Source: Zygaena filipendulae (taxonomy: Eukaryota > Arthropoda > Insecta > Lepidoptera > Zygaenidae). Taken from it: DNA of 64,000 nucleotides. Position numbers and translations under genes: made by a program. The notes beneath the pieces are model-generated. The model was not told the DNA's origin. It saw only the letters and a program-made list of their open reading frames with translations, and did no database searches. Positions 26,211-36,126 of this stretch are shown piece by piece. How positions within the stretch are numbered: the stretch's first letter is position 1; each line of letters starts with the position of its first letter. The stretch spans positions 761,501-825,500 of the forward strand of contig OU015654.1 of assembly GCA_907165275.2 (NCBI GenBank), in the 5' to 3' direction.

Positions 26211-29004
26211 CTAGCGGCGGAGTATCGACACCTCAACCAAATCTTTTCGAGCCCGATAAAATTTTCTACATGTTTTTGACTGTCTCATTTTTTTTATTAT
26301 ACCTATCATGTGTCTGTATATTTGACGATTTTTGCACTTCTTTGCAGCCTATCTCAAAATATTTTGAACGCTTCAACAATGCCATTCATAAAATATGTGT
26401 GTGGTCTTAAGCATATCATTTTTAGATATCTTGTTTCAATTGAATTTTCAAAATTGAATTTTTGTAAATAACATTAGGCATTTCGTGACTTCAAATAGAT
26501 AACAAAAATGTATTCAATGACAGCTGTAGGTATAATTTGAGATAAAGATGACTCATGAGCTCTTGCTGTTTTTAATATAAAATCCAACTAGCATTCACTT
26601 GGGAAGCGTTGAACCAAACGGACGTTCTGTGTGTGTAGTAGTCTGCTTTTATGTAAAATAAAGTGAATATAACTGATTCATTTTTGCTAACTGAAATGTC
26701 GCCGGATGAAATCGCCAAGACCACTAAGTTACTGGACACGTTTCTTGTAACTGCTTTTCTAAAAAACAATTACAAGAAACATTCCCAGTAATTTTAATGC
26801 TTCAATGAGAAACGATGGTTGAAACAATTACACGCCAGAACTACACACTACGTGGCATGAGACAACAGAAACAGCAGCGGTGTACCGAAAGTTCCTGGAT
26901 GTGTTTCTTGCAACTGTTTTTGTAAAAATCCAAATACAACTGCAAGAAACGCGCCCAGTAATTTTTAATGCCTCAACGACACCAGATCGTCAAAAATGTC
27001 ATGTAATGAAGTGCAAAGGGAAGTTTCATGGTATGAGACAAGAAAACTAGCGGCGGAGTATCGACACCTCAACCAAATCTTTTCGAGCCCGATAAAATTT
27101 TCTACATGTTTTTGACTGTCTCATTTTTTTTATTATACCTATCATGTGTCTGTATATTTGACGATTTTTGCACTTCTTTGCAGCCTATCTCAAAATATTT
27201 TGAACGCTTTAACAATGCCATTCATAAAATATGTGTGTGGTCTTAAGCATATCATTTTTAGATATCTTGTTTCAATTGAATTTTCAAAATTGAATTTTTG
27301 TAAATAACATTAGGCATTTCGTGACTTCAAATAGATAACAAAAATGTATTCAATGACAGCTGTAGGTATAATTTGAGATAAAGATGACTCATGAGCTCTT
27401 GCTGTTTTTAATATAGAATCCAACTAGCATTCACTTGTGAAGCGTTGAACCAAACGGACGTTCTGTGTGTGTAGTAGTCTGTTTTTATGTAAAATAAGGT
27501 GAATATTACTGATTCATTTTTGCCAACTGAAATGTCGCCGGATGAAATCGCCAAGACCACTAAGTTACTGGACACGTTTCTTGTAAATGCTTTTCTAAAA
27601 AACAATTACAAGAAACATTCCCAGTAATTTTAATGCTTCAATGAGAAACGATGTTCGAAACAATCACATGCCAGAACTACAAACTACGTGGCATGAGACA
27701 ACAGAAACAGCAGCGGCGTACCGAAAGTTCCTGGGTGTGTTTCTTGCAACTGTTTTTGTAAAAATCCAAATACAACTGCAAGAAACGCGCCCAGTAATTT
27801 TTAATGCCTCAACGACACCAGATCGTCAAAAATGTCATGTAATGAAGTGCAAAGGGAAGTTTCATGGTATGAGACAAGAAAACTGGCGGCGTAGTATCGA
27901 CACCTCAACCAAATCTTTTCGAGCCCGATAAAATTTTCTACATGTTTTTGACTGTCTCATTTTTTTTATTATACCTATCATGTGTCTGTATATTTGACGA
28001 TTTTTGCACTTCTTTGCAGCCTATCTCAAAATATTTTGAACGCTTCAACAATGCCATTCATAAAATATGTGTGTGGTCTTAAGCATATCATTTTTAGATA
28101 TCTTGTTTCAATTGAATTTTCAAAATTTAATTTGTGTAAATAACATTAGGCATTTCGTGACTTCAAATAGATAACAAAAATGTATTCAATGACAGCTGTA
28201 GGTATAATTTGAGATAAAGATGACTCATGAGCTCTTGCTGTTTTTAATATAGAATCCAACTAGCATTCACTTATGAAGCGTTGAACCAAACGGACGTTCT
28301 GTGTGTGTAGTAGTCTGCTTTTATGTAAAATAAAGTGAAAATTACTGATTCATTTTTGCCAACTGAAATGTCGCCAGATGAAATCGCCAAGACCACTAAG
28401 TTACTGGACACGTTTCTTGTAACTCCTTTTCTAAAAAACAATTACAAGAAACATTCCCAGTAATTTTAATGCTTCAATGAGACACGATCTTCGAAACAAT
28501 CACACGCCAGAACTACAAACTACGTGGCATGAGACAACAGAAACAGCAGCGGCGTACCGAAAGTTCCTGGATGTGTTTCTTGCAACTGTTTTTGTAAAAA
28601 TCCAAATACAACTGCAAGAAATGCGCCCAGTAATTTTTAATGCCTCAACGACACCAGATCGTCAAAAATGTCATGTAATGAAGTGCAAAGGGAAGTTTCA
28701 TGGTATGAGACAAGAAAACTAGCGGCGGAGTATCGACACCTCAACCAAATCTTTTCGAGCCCGATAAAATTTTCTGCATGTTTTTGACTGTCTCATTTTT
28801 TTTATCATACCTATCATGTGTCTGTATATTTGACGATTTTTGCACTTCTTTGCAGCCTATCCCAAAATATTTTGAACGGTTCAACAATGCCATTCATAAA
28901 ATATGTGTATGGTCTTAAGCATATCATTTTTAGATATCTTGTTTCAATTGAATTTTCAAATTTAAATTTGTGTAAATAACATTAGGCATTTCGCGACTTC
29001 AAAT

Positions 29005-29105
29005 TACACGTTGCCAGCGGTACGGAGAGGGGCAAAGGGTACTTATCTCGGAATTCCTGTGGGAACTCCGAAATTAACGCAGGCGGCGCCCCGGAGAACA
29101 GCTAG
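29005..29105 (+). mobile_element. Helitron-like element, 3' fragment at satellite edge
   Basis: The 3' half of the dispersed element family described more fully at 40125-40407: an ACGTTG...GTAC core, then GGAATTCC, a CCGAAATTAACGC motif and a terminal AACAGCTAG. It begins abruptly where satellite similarity stops, so both repeats are broken at the junction. Helitron assignment rests on the terminal hairpin plus CTAG end, as known for Helitrons. Confidence 0.6.
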
Positions 29106-29418
29106 TTTTGAAGAATTATTTGCTTCAAGTATAATATCTTTATGGGCATAAAGTGATCCAATAGACATAATCTTTTACCGATTTTTGAACTATAGGAATT
29201 GTGACCGAAAAGCAATTTTCTGCTATCATTCATCTATTGAATAGAAACGAGTGAAGTTTTGTCAATAACAAACTATTCATGGTATTATTAATAATAATAT
29301 AGATAAGTGATTCGGTCTCTCTTTCATCAGATAATTTATCACATATCGTCATAATTTCATATCGCTTTGAGTAGCCACTTACGTTACAATTTCTTTTTAT
29401 ATTGAACTTATCTACACA

Positions 29419-29500
29419 CTAGCTGTTCCCTGCGGTTTCGTTCGCGACAACTGCCGAGTTCCTGCGGGAGCTGCGGGAAAAAAATACCCAGTGACTAGCT
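29419..29500 (-). mobile_element. Helitron-like fragment
   Basis: A reverse-orientation 3' end beginning CTAGCTGTTCC, followed by a degenerate hairpin and GAGTTCCTGCGGG. The 5' part is missing. Confidence 0.5.
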
Positions 29501-29603
29501 TTTCTTTGCAGTTCCAGGTGAATTTCGTCTACTTATAGAAACTATTTATAGGAACTTAGTTTATTATTCTATGTGCCAAGCTACGTACAAAGTGATCAGG
29601 GCA

Positions 29604-29825
29604 TTTATTCACTATGACCACAACACGTCGTTTTAAGATAACGCGCCTTAAAATGGTGTTTCCCTCGCGCTCAAAGAAGTTTCAATTCATATAATTACAT
29701 TTAAAATGTGTCCTATGGCATATAGAATATTAATTTCTAATATTTTTGCATCTAGAGCGTTTGTAATTGTGTTTTTGTGACGCGCGTTATGGGTAACATT
29801 CGTTGTTGTTGGTCATAGTGAATAA
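29604..29825. mobile_element. MITE-like element with ~45-bp inverted ends
   Basis: The left end contains TTATTCACTATGACC and the right end contains GGTCATAGTGAATAA. Similarity continues inward through ACGCGCC / GCGCGT for about 45 bp with mismatches. No coding capacity is visible. The superfamily is unknown. Confidence 0.6.
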
Positions 29826-29849
29826 CAGCTTTGATATGGATATTAACTG

Positions 29850-29893
29850 TTGTCGTAACAAATAAAGTTTATTTCATTTCATTTCATTTCAAG
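29850..29893 (+). repeat. Retroposon-type 3' tail (TTTCA)n
   Basis: AATAAAGTTTATTTCA is followed by further TTTCA units. An AATAAA signal next to a short tandem tail is typical of 3' ends of insect LINE or SINE copies. The body of the element is not recognisable. Confidence 0.4.
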
Positions 29894-29914
29894 AATAACA
29901 CATAGGATACTTTG

Positions 29915-29975
29915 TTCTCAGAGTTCGAGAGGACATCCTGAAATTCGCGTGGATGAAGCTACGGGGATCAGCTAG
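29915..29975 (+). mobile_element. Degenerate Helitron-like 3' end
   Basis: GAAATTCGCGTGGATGAAGC followed by ACGGGGATCAGCTAG matches the family 3' terminus with several substitutions. The upstream part is not recognisable. Confidence 0.4.
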
Positions 29976-30644
29976 TTCAGTATAAATTAAGTTTCATCAT
30001 TTTGCCAAACTAGCTTATCTATATCAATCATAATAATTATTATGATTAGCAACAAATACCTTTCACATCAATAATTTTATTCTACATATATACCTACTAT
30101 TCTAAACAATGTATAAGTAAATAGGTGCATAATCTAAACTGGATATCAAAAAGTACCAAAACTGGCAAATTTCAGTGGTTTTTTTATATTATTTTTTTTT
30201 ATTAATTTTGATACCCTCCGGAATTTCAACCCCTTAAAAACTTATTCGATCTTTCTATAAGGATCCGTAGGTAACTGATGAATTTTATGCATGTTTTACT
30301 TCACTTTTGTACGACTGTACCTAAATCTTTTTATATAATAAAAAAAATAATAACGCAGGCATTTTTCGTAAACACTTCTCGAGCGAAACCGCGGGGAATA
30401 TCTAAACTAAGTAATCTTTATTAGTTATGTATACCAACACGATATTTCTAGAAACTTTGTAAGTTTCAAAGCCCACTATCATAATATGAGGTTAGATTAC
30501 CCTATGGAGTACAACTTAACACGATCTTAGGAACAATTTAGTCCAATAAAACTTTGTTTTAGGAATCAAATGGGAATTGGAGGATGAAGTTAAAGTTTCC
30601 AAGTAGGTAACTCCGGATCTAGCGTGGTTAGGTGTAAATAATTT
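29976..30644. other. AT-rich stretch, no gene seen
   Basis: No convincing coding region. A relic of the Helitron-like 3' hairpin (GAGCGAAACCGCGGGGAAT) lies near 30380-30400. The rest is AT-rich with poly-T and poly-A runs. Confidence 0.5.
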
Positions 30645-30881
30645 GGACATAGATAAGCAATAGAGTGTTAACTGTTAACCCACATTGGAGAAATTTTGAG
30701 TAAAGTGTGTTTTATAGCGCCAATTTGTGTCAAAATTTTTTATGTTCAACATTGTGTTACATAATTAAGCAATTTAATAAGGTAAACACATAATTACAAA
30801 AACGTTCTCTAACTCTAAATAAAGCGTTCTGTATCAATAACTTAATTTTGTCGGTTAACATGTTATTGCTTATCTGCGTCC
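30645..30881. mobile_element. MITE family 1 (GGACATAGATAAGC ends)
   Basis: A 237-bp element with inverted ends of about 27 bp: GGACATAGATAAGCAATA at the left and TATTGCTTATCTGCGTCC at the right, with GTTAAC inside each. A second copy lies at 62309-62544 and an interrupted one at 58682-58750. Flanking ATTT on both sides suggests a 4-bp target duplication; the second copy is flanked by AAAT on both sides. No coding capacity. Confidence 0.75.
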
Positions 30882-31019
30882 ATTTATTCATTGACGCGTC
30901 TACTAAAATTTTACAGAAAATAAGGTACAAATAAAAATAATTGAGAATGTCAGTAATTGATATAACAATTTATTTAGTTTTACTTTATCATTACAAAATA
31001 TAATTACAAACACAAACAC

Positions 31020-31280
31020 GGACACGTATTTTTTCTTTTTTTACGTAATCAAAAAATAACGGCGATATATTGAGTTGAAATTTCGCGTGACGTCACTATT
31101 CTGACAGTTTGTATGGCGGTTTTAGCGGTTAGTGACGTCACGACCCCCTCACCTTAAACTTTAATGCGCTTTATCTCTGTATATTTTAATTTATTTGAAA
31201 ATGCAAAAAATACGTGTCTATTGTTTTTTTTATTTTCTCACTAACGGACTAATTAGAATTTTGATTTTCAAAAGTAGTCC
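31020..31280. repeat. Dispersed repeat with two CRE palindromes, copy 1
   Basis: About 260 bp closely matching 63096-63354. It starts GGACACGTATTTTTTC and ends AGTCC. Inside are two TGACGTCA palindromes, near 31088 and 31134, separated by a CTGACAGTTTGTATGGCGG segment. A second ACACGT repeat in inverse orientation lies near 31210. It behaves as a small dispersed element; terminal repeats are only weak (GGAC/GTCC). Confidence 0.75.
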
Positions 31281-31654
31281 ACATTCCAATTTCGGGACTT
31301 CCTCGAAATCTCTTTATTCCAGGATGTTAAGTGTCCTAGAATATAATTATTTTTTTTCCGAATAGTTCCCTCGCGAATCTTTTTTTTTTTCAAAATAAAA
31401 ATTATTCTATGTAACTTCGGAATACTGTAACTTCCTGTCAGTAAAACAATTTTAGTTGCGTAGTTCCAGAAATAATTTACATCTTTCAAACAAGAAAATA
31501 AACTTACCATACAAACACAATACTTACCACAACATCGATGATAATAATATATGCACCATAATATTATATTCGATTGAGTAGTTTTTGCGCGAAAGAAACG
31601 TCCCTAAAGACAGAAACTCTGACAATATTGTTTTGTATTCTGCTAGCTTTATTG

Positions 31655-31770
31655 AGAATGTGAGTTTATTTGTTTGTTTGTTAAGCTTTTACGCTTTAAA
31701 TACACGTCGTGGACACGTTGCCAAGGAAATGGGGTACTTTAGCCCGAACGAAACCGCGGTGACTAGCTAG
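31655..31770 (+). mobile_element. Helitron-like element, partial
   Basis: Starts with GTTTGTTTGTTAAGC, the normal 5'-proximal segment of the family. It then has an ACGTTG core and ends GAAACCGCGGTGACTAGCTAG. The middle is shortened relative to full copies. Confidence 0.5.
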
Positions 31771-31775
31771 TCGTT

Positions 31776-31950
31776 ACTATAATTGCGAGTGTGCAGATTT
31801 TATGTTTGTTTGTGTTTTCGCTTTCAGAGCTTAATTACTCAACCGATCACAATGAAATTTTGCATTCACGTTGTCAAGAGTATAGAAAAGGACATAGGGT
31901 AACTGTTATCCCGAAACTATTGCGGTAACGCCGAAATTAAAGCAAATGAA
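31776..31950 (+). mobile_element. Helitron-like element lacking its 3' terminus
   Basis: Follows the previous fragment after a few bases. It shows the family order: GCGAGTGTG start, CAACCGATCACAATGAAATT, ACGTTGTCAAGAGTATAG, then CCCGAAACTATTGCGG. It fades before the CTAG end. Confidence 0.55.
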
Positions 31951-32449
31951 ACCATCAAAAACATAAAAGTTTATGATGTCAGGATGTTTGTAGTTCAATA
32001 ACCCGTGAACGACTGAGCGGATTTAGATTAAACTCGGCACATCGAATATATACTGGATTTATACGTCATAGATTACTTATTAAGCAAGGAATCTCGAGAT
32101 CGCACTGGTATAAAACAGTGAGTAACAAAGATTCATTCAACATTCCAAATTGTTTGCACAAGTAAATAGGCACCTACCACCAATCGCCACAATTTTGCAT
32201 TTTAATAGCTACAAACGTCTATAGAGATTGTATAATTCACCAACGTTGGTCGTAAACGAGAAATATGAAAGCTCACGACAGCCTCCTCCGAGCCATAAAC
32301 CTAAGACAAGTGACGGAGGGTGCCGGAAAGGCTTCATTGGCGTATTTTATACATATAAATAAGATTGAAGTGTCTGTTTGTAATTCCAAATTGATAGCTT
32401 TTCACTAAAGGCATATTATTATGAAAGTATATACGATATTTACGTAAAA

Positions 32450-32625
32450 AAAACTTTTTTTTTTAATCTGTCTGTCTGTTTGTTCCGGCTGATCTCTGAA
32501 ACGATTGGATCACTGGCAGATAGCTGATGTTATAAAGAGCAACTTAAGCTACATTTATTTTAGAAAACAATTGCTCTTGTGGGAATTCCAAAACTCACGC
32601 GGCTGAAACCGCGGGGCACAGCTAG
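32450..32625 (+). mobile_element. Helitron-like element, 3' terminus intact
   Basis: Contains CTGTCTGTCTGTTTG, an ACGATTGGATCAC segment and a good 3' end: CACGCGGCTGAAACCGCGG hairpin followed by GCACAGCTAG. Confidence 0.6.
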
Positions 32626-32692
32626 TCCATAATATTTAGTTACTCACTTGGATTAACAAAAACAGCCTTCCCCTCAGAAATTTCCTCCGCCC

Positions 32693-32723
32693 TATTGTGA
32701 ACCTTGCAGCAAGGTTCACAATA
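32693..32723. repeat. 31-bp near-perfect palindrome
   Basis: TATTGTGAACCTTGC and its exact reverse complement flank a single A at 32708, giving 15-bp perfect arms. It lies in otherwise ordinary AT-rich sequence and outside any repeat I recognise. Confidence 0.85.
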
Positions 32724-33109
32724 AGAGTTCTAAACAAAGTCTAACGACGCAATCGCCACACTTTTATGATATTCTTCTTTAGCGTGGAAGCTAAAAGATT
32801 TGCATCCGTGGTGTTATAAAGCAGCTGTTTTAATTAAGCAATTAGTTATATTTTAATTTTGACGAATTTTATTTTTAAACGTCAGCAGTTTTTAAACAAT
32901 GTGCAAACACCCGGAACTTTGGATACCTAAAAATTTGTTACGTATATCTATTGAAAGATATATCTAGATATAGATATCTATATATAAGATATGGTAAAAT
33001 TAGCTGCAAATATTTACAGGGCTGATAGTATACGTTATTATAAACCGGATAAGCGAAAATAATTATTATAATTTTGATAGTTTTTCAAAATATGAGGAAA
33101 TAAAAAGAG

Positions 33110-33212
33110 ATCGCAACTGCATGGCCGCCATTTGGTTTCTTCTTTTCTTTAGGTACTGTAACATTATTATTTTATGTGCAATAAAGGATTAAATAAATAA
33201 ATAAATAAAAAA
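33110..33212 (+). repeat. LINE-type 3' end with (AAAT)n tail
   Basis: A TATGTGCAATAAAGGATT segment is followed by repeated AAAT units. AATAAA plus an AAAT tail is typical of jockey-like LINE 3' ends in insects. No coding part is visible nearby. Confidence 0.45.
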
Positions 33213-33619
33213 CTACATTGAAAAACATTACAACTACAGTCATAAAGTACTTAGATACTGACGCGCGGCAATGTCTGAGTAAAGCGATTTAGCGGCGAGC
33301 GCCTTCACAAGATGTTTGACCATTTTTTTTTATATCAATACCGTACTTTCATATACATTTAGTGAAAATGTGTGAATTTGAAATTATAAAAAGACACTTT
33401 AATTTTAATAATTGTGTTATAGATGGCTAAAAACCAAAAATTACCTACGTTTCATTTCAAAACGCTTTTAAGTGCTTTTAAAAATTATGGCCGTCAATTT
33501 CGTATTGTCGCCCGATTGCTTGGATTCAATAAATATGCTAATACTGACCTTGTATCTGTAAATTTGGAGTGGGTGTGAATTGACAACCATGTTTATAGCA
33601 TCCTGGTTATATTTATATA

Positions 33620-33715
33620 CTAGCTGAGCCCCGCGGTTGCGGTTCAACCGCGTGAATTTCGAAATTTGCGCACGGGAACAATTTTTTCTAAAAAAAAGGA
33701 GCCAAGTCACAACAA
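33620..33715 (-). mobile_element. Helitron-like fragment
   Basis: Reverse orientation: CTAGCTGAGCCCCGCGG, then a modified hairpin (GGTTGCGGTTCAACCGCG) and GTGAATTTCG. The 5' part is degenerate. Confidence 0.5.
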
Positions 33716-33795
33716 GTGAACAAGCATAACGGAATCAAGTTTGTAATTTCGTTAGCATTTACTGATACGTCGCCCCTGTTCAAACCTAACCTACA

Positions 33796-33920
33796 CTAGC
33801 TGCGCTCCGCGGCTTCACCCGCGAGATTTGCGGAATTCCCGCAGGAACTCCAAAGTAGCCTAATTTAATTCTTATAACATCAGCTAATTGCCAGTGAAAG
33901 TCCCGCCAAAATGGTGGTGA
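33796..33920 (-). mobile_element. Helitron-like element, subfamily C
   Basis: Reverse orientation: CTAGCTGCGCTCCGCGG, a hairpin, then CGGAATTCCCGCAGGAACTC and CAAAGTAGCCTAATTTA. The last segment is shared with 53579-53910, defining a subfamily. It directly abuts the next fragment. Confidence 0.55.
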
Positions 33921-33976
33921 CTAGCTGTTCCCGCGTTAATTTCGGAGTTCCCGCGGGAATTCCGGCAGGCAGGGAT
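33921..33976 (-). mobile_element. Helitron-like 3' fragment abutting the previous one
   Basis: CTAGCTGTTCCCGCG, then TTAATTTCGGAGTTCCCGCG. The CTAG end starts at the base where the preceding copy stops, a head-to-tail arrangement. Confidence 0.5.
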
Positions 33977-34409
33977 AATATTTCAGAATGGATTTTTCAG
34001 CGTGGAAAAAACGGTTGCCTCTTTTTTGTTTTCCAACTTATGACACATGTCCCTACACAATCTTTTCATTTCCCAAAGTATTTTTACCGCTCTGAAACGA
34101 AAAAAGTAATGCAAAGCTCGGGTCGCCCGCGTTGAGTTGTTGCCATAAAAGCCTACGGAATTGGTCAACGTTTTTATGAATAAAACTTTTTATCGTAATG
34201 ACGACAAAGATGTTTTATATCTAAATACCTTGGACATACTTTGGATTTTGTATATTCGATATTTACCTTCGAGCTAACCCTAAAATGCCCTTTTTACGTG
34301 AAATAGGCAGGTATTTGGAAACTAATGTGATTTAGAACCAAATCTGCTGCCATATGCTAATGCCAGGTTCGATAAGAATACTTCTATAACATATTCTATA
34401 TGTTATGTT

Positions 34410-34612
34410 ATGTTATAAAATTACAAAGAGGAAAGATTTGATTTTTTTGTTTGTTTGTTACGATTTAACTCAAAAACTACTGGACCGATTTCCAAAAGTT
34501 CTTTTACCATTAGATAGCTACACTATCCCTGAGTAACATAGGCTATATTGTAATCCGGAATTCCCGCGGGAATTCCGAAATTAACGCGGGTGATATCAAG
34601 GGGAACAGCTAG
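34410..34612 (+). mobile_element. Helitron-like element
   Basis: Shows GTTTGTTTGTTACG, CAAAAACTACTGGACCGATT, GAATTCCCGCGGGAATTCCG and a terminal GGGAACAGCTAG. The hairpin is partly mutated (GGGTGATATCAAGGGG). Confidence 0.6.
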
Positions 34613-35010
34613 TATATTAATATAATCATGGGCATGCAGGGCCCCGGCAGTGAGGGGCAGCTGCCCCCCTGGATCTTGCTCCCCTACTATCTACTTTTGT
34701 CGATAAAAGTTAAGAAAAAGAACTTTTTAATACAGTTGCTCAAAAAGTGGCGTATTGCAGGGACGTTTAGCGTTCGGGATGTGGGCTATTACATACTCGA
34801 GCTTTTTGTTTACCTTTCCCGAACTCGTGCGTTCTCTTTGCCATCTGTCAAATGGCGACAAGACTTTGACACAATTTTTTGCATTGCGAAACGTAGGTAT
34901 CGCATTACTAATACGACTAGCGCCATCTCTTGATCACAGTTGGAACTTAGTTGAGTTTGTTGTGTTTTTGATATTTTATTAAATTTCTTCATTTTTTTCG
35001 CAACTGTATT
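34613..35010. other. GC-mixed repeat-like stretch, no gene
   Basis: Contains GGGCAGCTGCCCCCCTGG near 34656, loosely echoed by a second CCCC-rich, GGCCCAGA-bearing stretch at 37129-37190, and an AGCGCCATCTCTTG motif near 34919. Open frames up to 101 codons occur but show no recognisable domain and overlap on both strands. I read this as old transposon debris. Confidence 0.4.
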
Positions 35011-35165
35011 AAAAATAGTGGTTCAGTACACGTGCGGAACCGTCATTGCAACTAGTTCCGACTGTCAACCCTCACCTTCGGCTGCGCCTCGGCTCGGGTA
35101 GACATTTGTCGGAACTCTTTGCAATGACAGGCTTTCCGCACTTATAATGAAATATACTATTTTGC
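35011..35165. mobile_element. MITE-like inverted repeat
   Basis: The left half has GTGCGGAACCGTCATTGCAA and the right half has TTGCAATGACAGGC...TCCGCAC, with TTCCGAC / GTCGGAA inside. The arms span about 45 bp with a few mismatches. The centre is CpG-rich (CCTTCGGCTGCGCCTCGG). Confidence 0.6.
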
Positions 35166-35194
35166 CATTTGCAATAGGTACGATACAAGTATAA

Positions 35195-35716
35195 TATATA
35201 TTTGTTTGGGCTATTTATAAATCTAGATATTGGCAACCCGGTATTTAAATTTCGCGCCTATGCCATCCATGGGTGTACTGAACGCTCGACCAATCGGCGC
35301 GGGCGCGGTAGTTCCCCACATCATGATGGCGGCGTTGCATTCGTTTTTTGGCTCATGCTTGCGCCGGCTGAGCCAACGAGTGTGTTCCCGACTGTGTACT
35401 GAGGTGTACGTGCTGCTCTGCTCTGCTTCGCTCGCGAGTTCCGGAATCTGGAGTGACCCTTTGGTGTTTGCTTTCAATCCTCGAATACACAGCTTTTTTA
35501 TGGACGCATGCCCACCGCACGCTTGGTGAACTATTTATTTAAGTTGTGTGGTGCTTTAAATTGGTGAACAAGCGCGACGAGAGTCGCCTGTGTGGCACGC
35601 TTGGACACTGCTTTGTCGCCATTTTGTACGCTTGTCCGCGGCTTCCGCCGTAGAAGCTTGCGGCGTGAACGCACGTTGAAGAAGACCACGGGAGCTGATC
35701 ATTTGGTCTCAGTCAA
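35195..35716 (+). promoter_or_regulatory. CpG-rich promoter-like stretch with splice donor
   Basis: A 0.5-kb GC- and CpG-rich stretch in AT-rich surroundings. It holds a TATTTAAA at 35242-35249, a CCAAT followed by GGCGCGGGCGCGG near 35290, a GATGGCGGC near 35326, and CAA|GTAAGT with the donor GT at 35717-35718. This could be the promoter and non-coding first exon of a plus-strand gene. It could equally be the 5' region or LTR of a retrotransposon. A 99-codon open frame (35230-35529) has no recognisable domain and a reverse frame overlaps it, so I do not call a protein. Confidence 0.4.
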
Positions 35717-36126
35717 GTAAGTCCGCCTTGCATTTGGTTATAGGTTTCGGAATTTATTTGCTGGTTGCCAATACGGATAAAGTATAGTATATGGACCGTC
35801 GAGTTGGGCAATCAGAATTTTTTGACTGAAAGGCATTGGTCTTAGCTACATTTCTGCAAAGTTTTAAATTGCGGAACCTTATAGTTTTTCTAAAAAAAAA
35901 TATTTAAAAATTAAGTTTTTTTAGACCAAATTGAGGTTATAGACTAGCAAATTGGGATGATTGTGTTGACGTGTTCTATAGACGTCATTGCGTTTCATTA
36001 CTTTTAAATTAATAAAATAAAAATATGAAATATTATTGTATATATTATTACTTAGTATTTAAATAAAATAGAATCAAATAAAGTTACTTTATGTACTTAT
36101 TTTTATAAGTTAATTTGAAATTAAAT

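Larger units (their letters stand above)
1..29004. repeat. Satellite array of ~836-bp monomers
   Basis: About 35 head-to-tail monomers fill this span and continue past the left edge of the window. The period is exactly 836 bp over long runs (for example the same site recurs at 12406, 13242, 14078, 14914 and 15750). Copies differ mainly by single bases, by poly-T length near the motif GACTGTCTCAT, and by a few small deletions. Each monomer is AT-rich and holds two short inverted repeats, a palindromic ATGACTCAT and a GAGCTC. Short frames on both strands recur in every monomer but are broken by TGG/TAG polymorphism and mostly lack ATG starts, so I do not call genes here. Large satellites are notable because Lepidoptera are holocentric and lack classical centromeric arrays. 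Whether the array is pericentric, subtelomeric or on a sex chromosome cannot be told from this window. Confidence 0.97.

Noticed and set aside
437..28722. Dozens of recurring 60-96-codon frames in the satellite on both strands
   Set aside because: They repeat with the monomer period, most lack ATG starts, they overlap on opposite strands, and single-base TGG/TAG changes switch their ends at will. No domain is recognisable.
1..29004. CRISPR-like array
   Set aside because: The unit is 836 bp with no short repeat and unique spacer pattern, and the genome is eukaryotic.
33468..34168. Several 61-80-codon frames on both strands
   Set aside because: They run through Helitron-like termini and are explained by those repeats.
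34628..34982. 101- and 75-codon frames after GGGCATGCAGGGCCCCGGC
   Set aside because: Overlapping frames on both strands, no recognisable domain, and part of the sequence looks like repeat debris echoed near 37130.
35230..35529. 99-codon frame in the CpG-rich stretch
   Set aside because: GC-rich DNA has few stop codons by chance, a long reverse frame overlaps it, and promoter-like words and a donor site explain the block better.
35195..35716. Retrotransposon LTR with defined boundaries
   Set aside because: I could not find a matching second copy or clear TG...CA ends in the window, so only a promoter-like call is kept, with LTR as an alternative.
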